From positions 57,931-121,930 of the forward strand of contig JAQWFL010000003.1 in the NCBI GenBank assembly GCA_028704435.1: DNA of 64,000 bases, in the 5' to 3' direction. This DNA comes from Anaerostipes sp. GTDB lineage: Bacteria > Bacillota > Clostridia > Lachnospirales > Lachnospiraceae. Every line of letters begins with the position of its first letter. Position 1 is the stretch's first letter. The notes under the pieces were generated by a model. It was not told where the DNA came from and did not search any database. It worked only from the letters and a program-made list of their open reading frames with translations. A program made the translations under genes and the position numbers. Shown here piece by piece: positions 53,671 through 62,912 of the stretch.

Positions 53671-54021
53671 CTATTCACTTACTTTTTTTGCTGCGACAAT
53701 ATCAACCCCAAGTCCTAAGACATCGGCAATGATAACATCACCAACCCTAATTGGTGCTTGCACAGTTACTTTTGCTAGTTCTTCCATAATATCATAAATT
53801 TTACCTTTTGGAATATCTCCATTTGTTTTTACTGGAACACGTCTAGTTATTTCGCTATCTACTTTAACAGTTGAAGTAATAACTCTTGTAGGATTTACTA
53901 ATTCTTTTTCTCCATAAGCAGCTCCTCTTGGGCAGCCATTTCCTGTTACCTTATATCCATTTTCCTCATCAACTTTTAAGTGACATCCTTTTGGACAAAC
54001 AATACAAATTAATTCTGTCAT
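53671..54021 (-). CDS. DUF1667 protein, small iron-sulfur-like partner of GlpA module
   Basis: The 116-residue protein has Cys-rich ELICIVCPKGCHLKVDEE and GCPRGAAYGEKE with four conserved cysteines, then a small domain (TRVITSTVKVDSEITRRVPVKT). DUF1667 proteins are regular partners of anaerobic glycerol-3-phosphate oxidation modules in Firmicutes and could carry a metal or electron-transfer site. It starts 1 bp after the FAD oxidoreductase stop. Its exact role is unknown. Confidence 0.87.
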   Translation of the reverse strand: MTELICIVCPKGCHLKVDEENGYKVTGNGCPRGAAYGEKELVNPTRVITSTVKVDSEITRRVPVKTNGDIPKGKIYDIMEELAKVTVQAPIRVGDVIIADVLGLGVDIVAAKKVSE

Positions 54022-54022
54022 C

Positions 54023-55288
54023 TTATGCTTCCTCCTTTACAATTGAAACTGTAATCTCGTTATCTTTCACTTTGTCAAAGAAAGCTTTTGGAATTACGAT
54101 CTTTTCCATTTCTCCTGGTGCCATATGCTCACGCTTAAATGATGCAAGTTCTACATCTCCAGATGTAACTTTAATCTGGACATCTTTAAATACGTTACGA
54201 ACTCTGAACATGACCTCAATCATCTTATCTACATTTGCTGGTCGAACTTTTTGAGGAACTGTATATCCTACATTATCACCATTCTTTAATTGAATGAAAC
54301 TATTATCCTTTGTTTCTCCATTTTTTACATACTCTGCGGCACTGCGTCCAGCTTTTTCACTTTCTGCTGTTACAAAGTCAACTAAGTCATGTACATGAAC
54401 TACATTTCCACTTGCAAAAATACCCTCTGCAGATGTCTCCATATTCTCATATACAACTGGTCCATTGGTTCTTGGATCCATTTCTAATCCAGCTTCTCTT
54501 GATAATTCATTTTCAGGAATCAATCCAACAGATAATAAGACTGTATCTACATCAAATGTAATTTCTGTTCCTGGAATTGGCTGGTTCTTTTCATCTACCT
54601 TTTGAACTACAACCTCTTCTACTCTCTTATCACCCTTAATATCTGTGATTGTATGAGATAAATAAAGAGGAATATCATAATCTTCCAAACACTGAACAAT
54701 ATTACGTGTTAATCCATTAGAGTAAGGACAAAGTTCCACACAACCTACAACTTTTGCTCCTTCTAAACTCATACGTCTTGCCATAATAAGACCAATATCT
54801 CCAGATCCTAAGATTAAGACTTTCTTTCCTACCATATAACCTTCAATATTTACATATCTTTGAGCTGCACCTGCAGTAAATACTCCTGCTGGACGGTCTC
54901 CTGGAATTGCAATTGCTCCACGAGTTCTCTCACGACATCCCATATTAAGAACAATTGATTTACCTTCCAATTTCATGTATCCATTTTTCTTATTCATAGC
55001 ATGAACTGTTTTTGCATTTTCATCTACATCTAGAACCATGGTATCAAGCATAACTTCAATATTTGTTTCCTCTAACATTTCAATAAATTTATTTGCATAT
55101 TCTGGTCCAGTTAATTCTTCTTTGAAATGATGAAGTCCAAATCCGTTATGAATACATTGATTTAGAATTCCACCTAATTCCTTATCTCTTTCAATAACCA
55201 AAATATTTTCAGCACCATTTTTATTTGCTTCTACTGCTACTGCTAACCCTGCTGGTCCACCACCAACTACAATTACATCATATTTCAT
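54023..55288 (-). CDS. FAD/NAD oxidoreductase of the GlpA module
   Basis: The 421-residue flavoprotein has FAD motif VVGGGPAGLAVAVEANKNG, GCRERTRGAIAIPGDRPAG and NAD motif VLILGSGDIGLIMARR, with SGNVVHVHDLVD near the end. It probably passes electrons between GlpA-like dehydrogenase and NAD or another carrier. It overlaps the upstream gene by one base (TAATG), so the two are translationally coupled. Its family is common in Clostridia. Confidence 0.9.
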   Translation of the reverse strand: MKYDVIVVGGGPAGLAVAVEANKNGAENILVIERDKELGGILNQCIHNGFGLHHFKEELTGPEYANKFIEMLEETNIEVMLDTMVLDVDENAKTVHAMNKKNGYMKLEGKSIVLNMGCRERTRGAIAIPGDRPAGVFTAGAAQRYVNIEGYMVGKKVLILGSGDIGLIMARRMSLEGAKVVGCVELCPYSNGLTRNIVQCLEDYDIPLYLSHTITDIKGDKRVEEVVVQKVDEKNQPIPGTEITFDVDTVLLSVGLIPENELSREAGLEMDPRTNGPVVYENMETSAEGIFASGNVVHVHDLVDFVTAESEKAGRSAAEYVKNGETKDNSFIQLKNGDNVGYTVPQKVRPANVDKMIEVMFRVRNVFKDVQIKVTSGDVELASFKREHMAPGEMEKIVIPKAFFDKVKDNEITVSIVKEEA

Positions 55289-56727
55289 TATTTAGTACCT
55301 CCCTCTTTGGTTTCACCTGTAATAATATTCATTCCTTTACGATCTTGAGGTACATCAGCTAAAGGAATATTCAATTCTCTTGAAATAATTTCTTGAACTC
55401 TTGGTCCACAGAAGCCACCTTGACATCTACCCATTCCTGCATTACATCTTCTCTTAACCGCATCAATAGAGGTTGCTGGAATTGGTCTGTGAATTGCATC
55501 TACAATCTCACCCTCTGTAATTGTTTCACAACGACAGATGATTTTCCCATATAGCGGATTTTGTTTTACCAATTCTGCTCTCTTATCTTCATCTAACTTT
55601 TTAAAACGATTAATCTTTCTAGTATCAATAATAGAATCCTTGGCATTTAATTCTAATCCTGAATTCTCCATCATCTTAAGTACATCTATTGCAATGGCTG
55701 GTGCAGAAGAAAGTCCTGGTGAAGCCATTCCTGAAATATTAATAAACCCTTTGTTTTCCTTGTCTTCAAAAATGAAGAAATCATCTTCTTTTGTTCTAGC
55801 TCGAACTCCAGCGAAGTTACGAATAGACTCTCTAAAATTAATATTTGGTATAGACTTTAATGCTGTATTTCTTACAAAACTTAATCCTTGCGTACTTGTT
55901 GAGACATCCTCTCCAGCAGATGGCTGTGAATCTGGTCCAACAATTAAATTTCCATGAACAGTTGGTGAAACTAAAACACCTTTTCCGTATTGATTCGGAC
56001 ATTGGAAAATAACATGATTTACTAATGTTCCCTGACTCTTATCTAATAAGTAGTATTCTCCTTTGTTTGGTTCAATTGTAAATGATTTTTTATTTACATA
56101 TTCATTTACTTTATCTGCAAATACTCCAGCTGCGTTACAAATAAACTTAGCTTCTACTGTTCCTTCATTGGTTTCAATCTTATATGTATCATTTTCCTTT
56201 TTAATATCTGTTACTTCTGTGTCTAGTTTAAACTCAACTCCATTTTGAGCAGCAACCTCACCAAGAGCAATTGCTAATTCCCATGGACTGACAATTCCAA
56301 CATTTGGAGAATAAAGAGCTTGGATTGCATCATCAGAAATATTTGGTTCTTCTTGTCTTAATTTCTTTTGATCCCACATTTCCATTGAAGGAACTCCATT
56401 TGTCTTTCCTCTTTCTTGAAGTTCTTCTAACTTAACTTTTTCTTCTTCTTCAAATGCAACAATTAATGCTCCAATTTCTTTAAAAGGTACATCAAGTTTT
56501 GCACATAATTCGTGGATGTATTTATTTCCTTCTATATTGTATTTTGCCATTGCACTTCCTGGAATCGGATCATATCCACCATGGATAATAGCACTATTTG
56601 CTTTTGTTGTTCCTACAGATACATCATTTTCTTTTTCAATTACTACTGCTTTAACATTGTATTTTCCTAATTCATATGCAAGAGAACACCCTGTGATTCC
56701 TGCACCTATAATCGCTACATCGTACAT
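55288..56727 (-). CDS. GlpA-like FAD-dependent glycerol-3-phosphate dehydrogenase with BFD-type iron-sulfur domain
   Basis: The 479-residue protein has an N-terminal DAO fold (DVAIIGAGITGCSLAYELGKY) with SAIIHGGYDP and a C-terminal BFD-like [2Fe-2S] site in KIICRCETITEGEIVDA and RRCNAGMGRCQGGFCGPRV. It oxidises glycerol-3-phosphate to DHAP under anaerobic conditions. It is the first gene of a three- or four-gene operon with its own promoter at 56773-56801. Other 2-hydroxy acids are possible substrates. Confidence 0.89.
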   Translation of the reverse strand: MYDVAIIGAGITGCSLAYELGKYNVKAVVIEKENDVSVGTTKANSAIIHGGYDPIPGSAMAKYNIEGNKYIHELCAKLDVPFKEIGALIVAFEEEEKVKLEELQERGKTNGVPSMEMWDQKKLRQEEPNISDDAIQALYSPNVGIVSPWELAIALGEVAAQNGVEFKLDTEVTDIKKENDTYKIETNEGTVEAKFICNAAGVFADKVNEYVNKKSFTIEPNKGEYYLLDKSQGTLVNHVIFQCPNQYGKGVLVSPTVHGNLIVGPDSQPSAGEDVSTSTQGLSFVRNTALKSIPNINFRESIRNFAGVRARTKEDDFFIFEDKENKGFINISGMASPGLSSAPAIAIDVLKMMENSGLELNAKDSIIDTRKINRFKKLDEDKRAELVKQNPLYGKIICRCETITEGEIVDAIHRPIPATSIDAVKRRCNAGMGRCQGGFCGPRVQEIISRELNIPLADVPQDRKGMNIITGETKEGGTK

Positions 56728-56772
56728 TCTATCTCCTCCTAAAATGTTTCATTGGTTTTTCAATCTGACTCT

Positions 56773-56801
56773 AGTAAACCATAGTTTTATCTGGGTGTCA
56801 A
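56773..56801 (-). promoter_or_regulatory. Promoter of the GlpA-module operon
   Basis: On the minus strand TTGACA (56796-56801), 17-base spacer, TTTACT (56773-56778). Confidence 0.7.
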
Positions 56802-56841
56802 ACTCCACAAAGCCTATGTTTAAGCCATTTTTTCATGTTTT

Positions 56842-56993
56842 TTATTAATCATATCTTTTGATTAATAACCAGAATTTTATCCCTTTTGTTATAAAAATTG
56901 ACGAACTTGGCTATTTTCTTGTCTTATTTATTAATCAATAGTATAATATTACTAATCATTATTATTATTTGATTAGTAAACAACTATTAATCA
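56842..56993. repeat. Six ATTAATCA-type half-sites between divergent operons
   Basis: TTATTAATCA-N7-TGATTAATAA at 56842-56868, a half-site at 56930-56937 inside the promoter spacer, TTACTAATCA-N11-TGATTAGTAA at 56949-56979, and a last half-site at 56986-56993. The repeated TAATCA core suggests a regulator bound at the divergent glpA/lacI region. Confidence 0.6.
56919..56947 (+). promoter_or_regulatory. Promoter of the LacI-family regulator gene
   Basis: TTGTCT (56919-56924), 17-base spacer containing an ATTAATCA half-site, TATAAT (56942-56947). A leader of about 72 bases precedes the chosen ATG. Confidence 0.75.
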
Positions 56994-57025
56994 AAATAAA
57001 TCAAAATAAGTTGAAAGGATTTATT

Positions 57026-58123
57026 ATGGGAAAAAGAAACAAAGTAACAACCAGAGATATTGCACAATACACAGGGGTTTCACAATCTACTGTTTCCATG
57101 ATTCTAAGCGAGAAACCTCATGTTTCATTTTCAAAAGAAACCATTGAAAGTGTAAAATCTGCAGCTTCAGAATTAGGATACCGAAAACCTGAAAAATCAA
57201 AACTCTCAAAAGACACAGCTCTATCCAAAACAATTTTTGTTATGTGTCCAATTCTATCCAATGGATACTACTCCATGCTAATTCACTCTATTACGGAGCA
57301 GGCAAGAACCTATGGATATAATGTCTTTACTATTTCTACCATTAGAGATGCTTCTTTGGAGGACTTTTATTTAAATATGCTTTCTGATTTTGAATTAAAA
57401 GGAATTATCTTTTTATATCCTCCAACCAAAATTGCCCAGGCAAACATTCTCTCAAAACAACTACCCCTTGTTTCCATTGGTGATAAACCAGAAGGTTCTA
57501 GATTTGATGCTGTAGAATTAGATAGTAAAAAGCCAGGACAGATTCTCGGAAATCATTTAATTTCCCTTGGTCACACCCATATTACTTTTATCTCTGCACC
57601 AATTCGAAATAAGGAAATCGGACGAATTCATCGATTTGAAGGTTTAAAGAAAAGTTTCAAAGAACATGGAATGGATACTTCAAATTTAAAAGTAAAGTCT
57701 CCTTCTTTGGCAACTTATTCAAGATATACTCCAGATGAATCCGAATACCAAAATGGTTATGATTTAACGATGAAGGAACTATCAAAAAACACAGCCTCTA
57801 CTGCTTTCGTTGGAAACAATGATATGACAGCCTTTGGTATTATGTCCGCAATCATAGATGCTGGTTACCGAGTACCCTATGATTATTCCGTCTGTGGGTT
57901 TGATAATATTCCTTTATCGTCTATGTCTCAAATCTCACTTACTACGATTGAACATGCTGCAGCCTTAAAAGGACGGGAGGCTGTTGACATAATATATAAG
58001 AAGAATCATCAAAAGGAACAGAAGTCCAAACATAAATATACCATGAGACTTGAATATGAACCTGAATTGATCATTCGAAAGAGTACTGGAAAAGCAAAAC
58101 AAAAAAATGTCACAAACAACTAA
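57026..58123 (+). CDS. LacI-family transcriptional regulator
   Basis: From the ATG at 57026, behind GAAAGG, the product has 365 residues. It has the LacI helix-turn-helix (VTTRDIAQYTGVSQSTVSMILSE), a hinge helix, and a periplasmic-binding-type sensor domain with VPYDYSVCGFDNIPLSSM. It stands just before the second PTS locus, and operators of LacI type lie at both alditol PTS operons. It is thus the probable repressor of both. A longer start at 56969 lies within the repeat region and lacks a ribosome site. Confidence 0.9.
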   Translation: MGKRNKVTTRDIAQYTGVSQSTVSMILSEKPHVSFSKETIESVKSAASELGYRKPEKSKLSKDTALSKTIFVMCPILSNGYYSMLIHSITEQARTYGYNVFTISTIRDASLEDFYLNMLSDFELKGIIFLYPPTKIAQANILSKQLPLVSIGDKPEGSRFDAVELDSKKPGQILGNHLISLGHTHITFISAPIRNKEIGRIHRFEGLKKSFKEHGMDTSNLKVKSPSLATYSRYTPDESEYQNGYDLTMKELSKNTASTAFVGNNDMTAFGIMSAIIDAGYRVPYDYSVCGFDNIPLSSMSQISLTTIEHAAALKGREAVDIIYKKNHQKEQKSKHKYTMRLEYEPELIIRKSTGKAKQKNVTNN

Positions 58124-58147
58124 TGAAAAAGATGTCACTATCCTTCG

Positions 58148-58176
58148 TTTACAATCTACACTTAGTTCGCTATGAT
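58148..58176 (+). promoter_or_regulatory. Promoter of the second alditol PTS operon
   Basis: TTTACA (58148-58153), 17-base spacer, TATGAT (58171-58176). The operator core starts 9 bases later. Confidence 0.7.
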
Positions 58177-58184
58177 AAATATAG

Positions 58185-58196
58185 ATAAACGTTTAT
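58185..58196 (+). promoter_or_regulatory. LacI-type operator core at the second PTS operon
   Basis: The palindrome ATAAACGTTTAT lies between the -10 box and the EIIA gene, at about +2, the same geometry as at mtlA (34981-34998). Confidence 0.75.
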
Positions 58197-58212
58197 TGCA
58201 AAGGAGTTATGT

Positions 58213-58674
58213 ATGGCCAACGTACTTCTAACAGAGAATTTTACAAATAATATTAAACTGAATTTAAAAAGTGTATCAAAGGAAGAAGCAATTATACACG
58301 CTGGGAAATTACTAACGTCTTTACATTATGTAAAGCCCGGATATGAGCAGTCTATGCTAAACCGAGAAAAGGAATTTTCTACCTATATTGGATCTCATGT
58401 GGCAATTCCACATGGTACTGATGATTCAATAAAGGATATTCTCCACTCCGGTATCTGTATTTTACAGTTTCCAGATGGTATCGACTATGACGGACATGTG
58501 GTATTTTTCTTAATTGGTATTGCTTGCAAAACAGAAGATACACTTGAAGAATTACTACAGATTACTGACTTAATTATTAATCCTGAAAAGTCAGATCAGT
58601 TGATTTTTGTAAAAAATAAAAAAGACTTAATTCAATTAGTAAACGAAAATTATCAGAACGAAGGAGAGATATAA
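58213..58674 (+). CDS. PTS mannitol/fructose-type EIIA subunit
   Basis: The 153-residue protein has the EIIA active site GSHVAIPHGTDD with His67 and the following SGICILQFPDGIDYDG. It donates phosphate to the EIIB of the downstream EIICB. It is 1 bp before that gene. The same locus has a second EIIA at 62905-63339, so one may serve the PTS and the other the PRD regulator. Confidence 0.88.
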   Translation: MANVLLTENFTNNIKLNLKSVSKEEAIIHAGKLLTSLHYVKPGYEQSMLNREKEFSTYIGSHVAIPHGTDDSIKDILHSGICILQFPDGIDYDGHVVFFLIGIACKTEDTLEELLQITDLIINPEKSDQLIFVKNKKDLIQLVNENYQNEGEI

Positions 58675-58675
58675 T

Positions 58676-60112
58676 ATGGAAACGAAGACTACATTTTCCC
58701 AAAAGCTTCAAAAATTTGGGTCAATACTTGCGGGAATGGTAATTCCTAACATCGGAGCATTTATTGGCTTTGGTTTAATCACAGCATTGTTCTTAGAAAC
58801 TGGATGGATACCAAATGCTAAGTTAGCAGCTTTAATTTCACCAATCTTAAACTTCCTGTTGCCAGTTTTAATTGGACATACTGGTGGTAAAATGTTTGGT
58901 GGCGACCGTGGTGCCGTTATGGGTGCCTTTGTAACAATTGGTGCTATTGTTGCTGTAGATGGAACTCCAATGTTCTTAGCAGCGATGATTCTTGGACCAC
59001 TTTCTGGTTTTGTAATTAAAAAGTTCGACCAAGCAATTGATGGAAAAATCCCTGGCGGGTTTGAAATGATTGTAAACAACTTCTCTATCGGTATTATTGG
59101 TGGAATTATGTGTTGTCTTGCTTACTTAGTTTTCGGACCAGTCATGCAAGGTGTCACTCATGTATTAACAAACGGTGTAAACTGGATTGTAGCACACAAT
59201 GCATTACCACTATCTGCTATCTTTGTTGAACCAGCAAAGGTATTATTCTTAAACAATGCACTAGATCATGGTATCTTTGGACCAATTGGTTATGAACAAG
59301 TAAAAACATTAGGACATTCTGCCCTTTTCTTATTAGTACCTAACCCAGGTTCAGGTCTTGGATTATTATTAGCTTACTGGTTCTTTGGAGAAGGAGAAAT
59401 GAAAGAAGCTGCTCCTGGAATGATTCTTATTCATTTCTTCGGTGGTATTCATGAAGTATACTTCCCATATGTATTATCAAATCCATTAACCATTATTGGT
59501 ATGATTGCCGGTGGTATTACTGGTACTGGAATTATCACTATGTTTAATGCAGGTACAGTTGCAACCCCTTCCCCAGGTAGTATTTTCTCAGTCCTTGCAC
59601 TAACTCCAAAGGGATGCTTTGTTGGAATTATTGGAGGTGTCGTTGGATCATGTGTCGTATCCTTCGTACTTAACTCCTTCTTTGTAAAGCGTATGGTTTT
59701 CAAAGGCGGAGATATGAGTATGGGTGAATCTGTAATTCCAAAAGAAGCAATGGAATCAAATAACACTGCTTCAGCTGCCTTAGGAACAAATGATCTTTCA
59801 AAAGGTGTTGATGGACTATCTTTAGAAAATGTCAAAAAAATCGTTGTAGCATGTGATGCAGGAATGGGTTCAAGTGCAATGTCAGCTGCAGCACTTAGAA
59901 AAAAAGTGAAAGCTGCTGATTTACCAATTGAAGTTATTAATACTGCAATTTCAAAAATACCTGATGATACTGACTTAGTTATTACACATAAGGAATTAAC
60001 TGGAACGGCTATTGACGCTCAACCAACTAAACAACACTTATCTATTACAAATTACTTACAGGCACCTGAATATGATCTTTTAGTTGCTAAATTTACTGAA
60101 ATTCACAAATAG
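58676..60112 (+). CDS. PTS mannitol-type EIICB permease (second copy)
   Basis: The 478-residue protein has the MtlA layout: membrane EIIC (about 1-345) with GAFIGFGLITALFLETGWIPNAK, FLNNALDHGIFGPIGY and HEVYFPYVLSNPLTIIG, then EIIB with VVACDAGMGSSAMSAA near 398. It resembles mtlA at 33521-34936 throughout but with differences in the transport loops, so it may take a different alditol. EIIA is separate. Confidence 0.9.
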   Translation: METKTTFSQKLQKFGSILAGMVIPNIGAFIGFGLITALFLETGWIPNAKLAALISPILNFLLPVLIGHTGGKMFGGDRGAVMGAFVTIGAIVAVDGTPMFLAAMILGPLSGFVIKKFDQAIDGKIPGGFEMIVNNFSIGIIGGIMCCLAYLVFGPVMQGVTHVLTNGVNWIVAHNALPLSAIFVEPAKVLFLNNALDHGIFGPIGYEQVKTLGHSALFLLVPNPGSGLGLLLAYWFFGEGEMKEAAPGMILIHFFGGIHEVYFPYVLSNPLTIIGMIAGGITGTGIITMFNAGTVATPSPGSIFSVLALTPKGCFVGIIGGVVGSCVVSFVLNSFFVKRMVFKGGDMSMGESVIPKEAMESNNTASAALGTNDLSKGVDGLSLENVKKIVVACDAGMGSSAMSAAALRKKVKAADLPIEVINTAISKIPDDTDLVITHKELTGTAIDAQPTKQHLSITNYLQAPEYDLLVAKFTEIHK

Positions 60113-60128
60113 ATAATATAAGGAATAT

Positions 60129-60158
60129 AGGGATAATGGCTGTTAAGTCTTTATCCCT
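60129..60158 (+). other. Hairpin between the EIICB and dehydrogenase genes
   Basis: Stem AGGGATAA with TTATCCCT (14-base loop) without a T run, in the same place as the hairpin after mtlA in the first locus. Possible mRNA stability or processing element. Confidence 0.5.
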
Positions 60159-60187
60159 TATCCTACCTACAAAGGAGATATAACTTT

Positions 60188-61378
60188 ATGAAAGCAATAA
60201 TGTATGGCGCTGGAAATATTGGACGTGGATTTATTGGTGCTTTATTATCCAACATTGGCTATGAAGTCGTTTTTGTTGATGTAAATGATGATGTGGTTCA
60301 TCAAATGAACAAAGACCACTGTTATCCTCAAGAAATTGTGGGAGAAGTTTCAAAAACAAACTGGATTGAAAATATTCGGGCAATTGACGGTAAAGATGCA
60401 GCTTTAGTCAGCGATGAAATTGCTACTGCTGATTTACTTGCAACATCTGTTGGTGTTTCTGTTCTTGAAAAAATTGTTCCTATTCTCTCAGAAGGGCTTG
60501 TGAAACGATGGGATAAAAATCCAGACGATTCTATTGATTTATTAATTTGTGAGAATTTAATGGACGCAGACAAAATCCTATATCATTGGATTAAAGAATC
60601 TCTGCCTAATAAATTCAAAGAAAATATGGATCAACATTTAGGTCTTGTAGAAACCTCTATTGGCCGCATGGTTCCTATTATGACAGAGGATATGAAAAAA
60701 GGTGATCCTCTTCGCATCTGTGTAGAAGAATATGACTATTTACCTGTAAATAAATCCGCATTTACAACAGCAATCCCAAATTATGAAAAAATTGTTCCTT
60801 ATGATTCATTTGAATTTTACCTGGAGCGTAAACTATATATTCATAACATGGGTCACTGCATGACTGCATTTTTAGGAAAATTAAAAGGATATACTTACAT
60901 TGATGAAGCAATTTCTGACTTAGCTATTCGTAAACTTGTAGAAGGTGCTATGATTGAAAGCGCTATGGCAATTTCAAAAAAATATCAGGTTCCAATTGAT
61001 GAACTAAAGGCACACATAGATGATCTTTTACGCCGTTTTCAGAATAAATATCTTGGTGATACCATTGAACGAGTTGGCAGAGAACCTCTAAGAAAACTAC
61101 AACCAAAAGATCGATTAGTTGGTGCCGCAAGAAATTGTGAAACTCAAGGTATTTTACCACTTCACTTATCTCTTGCCATTGCCTGCGGTCTATTTCACGA
61201 AACAGCAGAATCACCTGTTTCTCTTCTAAATGAAGTATGTATGATTAAGGAAAGTGAAGATTTAGGAAAAAATATATTATTATTATTTAATTTTATTCAG
61301 AAAAACTTGAAAAATATTGAGTCTTTTATTCCATTTATTGATATAATGTATTTTGATTCACGTGGTTCTATCTGCTAG
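60188..61378 (+). CDS. mtlD: Mannitol-1-phosphate 5-dehydrogenase-like polyol dehydrogenase
   Basis: The 396-residue enzyme has GAGNIGRGFIGALL, LLICENLMDADKILY, GRMVPIMT and the catalytic-site KLYIHNMGHCMTAFLG segment, in line with the long-chain polyol dehydrogenases. It is clearly diverged from the copy at 27462-28610 (HNMGHCM against NGGHAWS), so it may prefer another alditol-phosphate, such as arabitol-phosphate. Its end overlaps the longest frame of the next gene but not its chosen start. Confidence 0.86.
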   Translation: MKAIMYGAGNIGRGFIGALLSNIGYEVVFVDVNDDVVHQMNKDHCYPQEIVGEVSKTNWIENIRAIDGKDAALVSDEIATADLLATSVGVSVLEKIVPILSEGLVKRWDKNPDDSIDLLICENLMDADKILYHWIKESLPNKFKENMDQHLGLVETSIGRMVPIMTEDMKKGDPLRICVEEYDYLPVNKSAFTTAIPNYEKIVPYDSFEFYLERKLYIHNMGHCMTAFLGKLKGYTYIDEAISDLAIRKLVEGAMIESAMAISKKYQVPIDELKAHIDDLLRRFQNKYLGDTIERVGREPLRKLQPKDRLVGAARNCETQGILPLHLSLAIACGLFHETAESPVSLLNEVCMIKESEDLGKNILLLFNFIQKNLKNIESFIPFIDIMYFDSRGSIC

Positions 61379-61391
61379 AGAGGAATATTTC

Positions 61392-62912
61392 ATGATAATT
61401 TCAGATCGTTCAAAAGAAATCATTGAATACTTGTTAAATGCTAACGACTATATTAGCGTTGATGTAATTGCAAAAGAATTAAATGTTACAAAACGTACTA
61501 TTTACCGCGAGATGCCTGAGATAAATAAAATCTTAGAATCCTGCAGCTTAAAAATTGATTCTGTAAACAAAAAAGGAATGCAGATTCTCGGCTCTATGTA
61601 CAATATGCGTAATTTAGAATTTATGTTTGAAAATCACAGCATTGAACAAAACTATACAAATATAGAACGCCAGAACCTGATTGCTCTTTATTTAGTCCAT
61701 CAAAAGGATTATATTAAAACTCAATCCTTGGCCATTGATTTAAATACTTCGACCCAGACCATACGAAATGATTTATCTCAGATTAAAAATACTTTACAAT
61801 ATCATGACATTAAACTGATAACAAAGAAGAGCGAAGGCATTATTATTGAGGGGAAAGAATTATCTAAGAGACATTTACTTATTAGTATTTTGCTTTTATG
61901 TATTCCCCTTGATTCATTTTTTGATTGGTTACGTCATCGTAGTTACCGATCAAACCCTTATATTGAATTATTAAAAGAATGGAACTATGAACCAGTTTTA
62001 CAACAAAGTTATCAACATATTAACTCTTTAATTAATCAAAAACGATTAAATATTTCTGATAAAGAATATCAAGAACTTTTACTATTATTATCCATTTTTG
62101 TTATTCGCCATAAATATGTAATTGACAAAGAAGATCCATTGAAGCTCAATTTTGATATATCAATCATAGAACATGAGCTCTATGACAATATGAAAAATTT
62201 CTTGAAAGAAGCATTTCATATTGATATTTTGCCTCAGGAAGATGGGTATTTTAATTGGCTTCTTAATATTTATACTGGACGAACTCACTATTACACAGAG
62301 ACGGACTCCAGCTTATTAAAACAATTAGATTTAATTACCAAATTAATTAGTCTTGTGGAAGAACGATTTAATTTTCCCTTCCATAAAGATGAAAATTTAC
62401 CAGAAAATCTAATGCTTCATGTTGGAATGACCTTAGAACGCATCAGAAGTGGAATTAGCGTATCAAATCCATTAAATGATGACATAGAACAAAGCAATCC
62501 TAAACTCTATCAAATAGTTGATCAGAGCTTTCGAGAGGTGTTTTCAGAAGTTGATATTCCAAATGACGAAGTAGGCTACATAGCCATTTATTTTATGGCA
62601 GCCATGGATTCTCTTAGTAAGCAGTCAATTTCTGTTCTAGTTGTTTGTGCTTCCGGTATGGGTTCATCCAAAATGCTACGAAGTCGTTTAGAAAGAGAAT
62701 TTTCGGAAATTAAGGTGAAAAAGATTATATCTTTACACAAAATTACTAACGAAAATGTACAAGAGTATGATATGATAGTATCAACAATACCTTTGGATAA
62801 TTTAACTGAGGATTCCTACATATGTGTGTCCCCTCTTTTAAATGAAGAGGATAAAATAAAAACCAAAAAATATATTACAAATTTTATACGAAAAGGAGAA
62901 CATAATGAATAG
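61392..62912 (+). CDS. PRD transcriptional regulator, MtlR-like without EIIA domain
   Basis: From the ATG at 61392, after AGAGAGGAA, the product has 506 residues. It has an N-terminal helix-turn-helix (ISVDVIAKELNVTKRTIYREMPE), PTS regulation domains at about 180-390 and a C-terminal EIIB-like domain with VLVVCASGMGSSKMLRS. It lacks the EIIA-like domain that the 682-residue MtlR at 31391-33439 has. The next gene is a free EIIA, which may stand in for it. They overlap by 8 bp. Confidence 0.87.
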   Translation: MIISDRSKEIIEYLLNANDYISVDVIAKELNVTKRTIYREMPEINKILESCSLKIDSVNKKGMQILGSMYNMRNLEFMFENHSIEQNYTNIERQNLIALYLVHQKDYIKTQSLAIDLNTSTQTIRNDLSQIKNTLQYHDIKLITKKSEGIIIEGKELSKRHLLISILLLCIPLDSFFDWLRHRSYRSNPYIELLKEWNYEPVLQQSYQHINSLINQKRLNISDKEYQELLLLLSIFVIRHKYVIDKEDPLKLNFDISIIEHELYDNMKNFLKEAFHIDILPQEDGYFNWLLNIYTGRTHYYTETDSSLLKQLDLITKLISLVEERFNFPFHKDENLPENLMLHVGMTLERIRSGISVSNPLNDDIEQSNPKLYQIVDQSFREVFSEVDIPNDEVGYIAIYFMAAMDSLSKQSISVLVVCASGMGSSKMLRSRLEREFSEIKVKKIISLHKITNENVQEYDMIVSTIPLDNLTEDSYICVSPLLNEEDKIKTKKYITNFIRKGEHNE

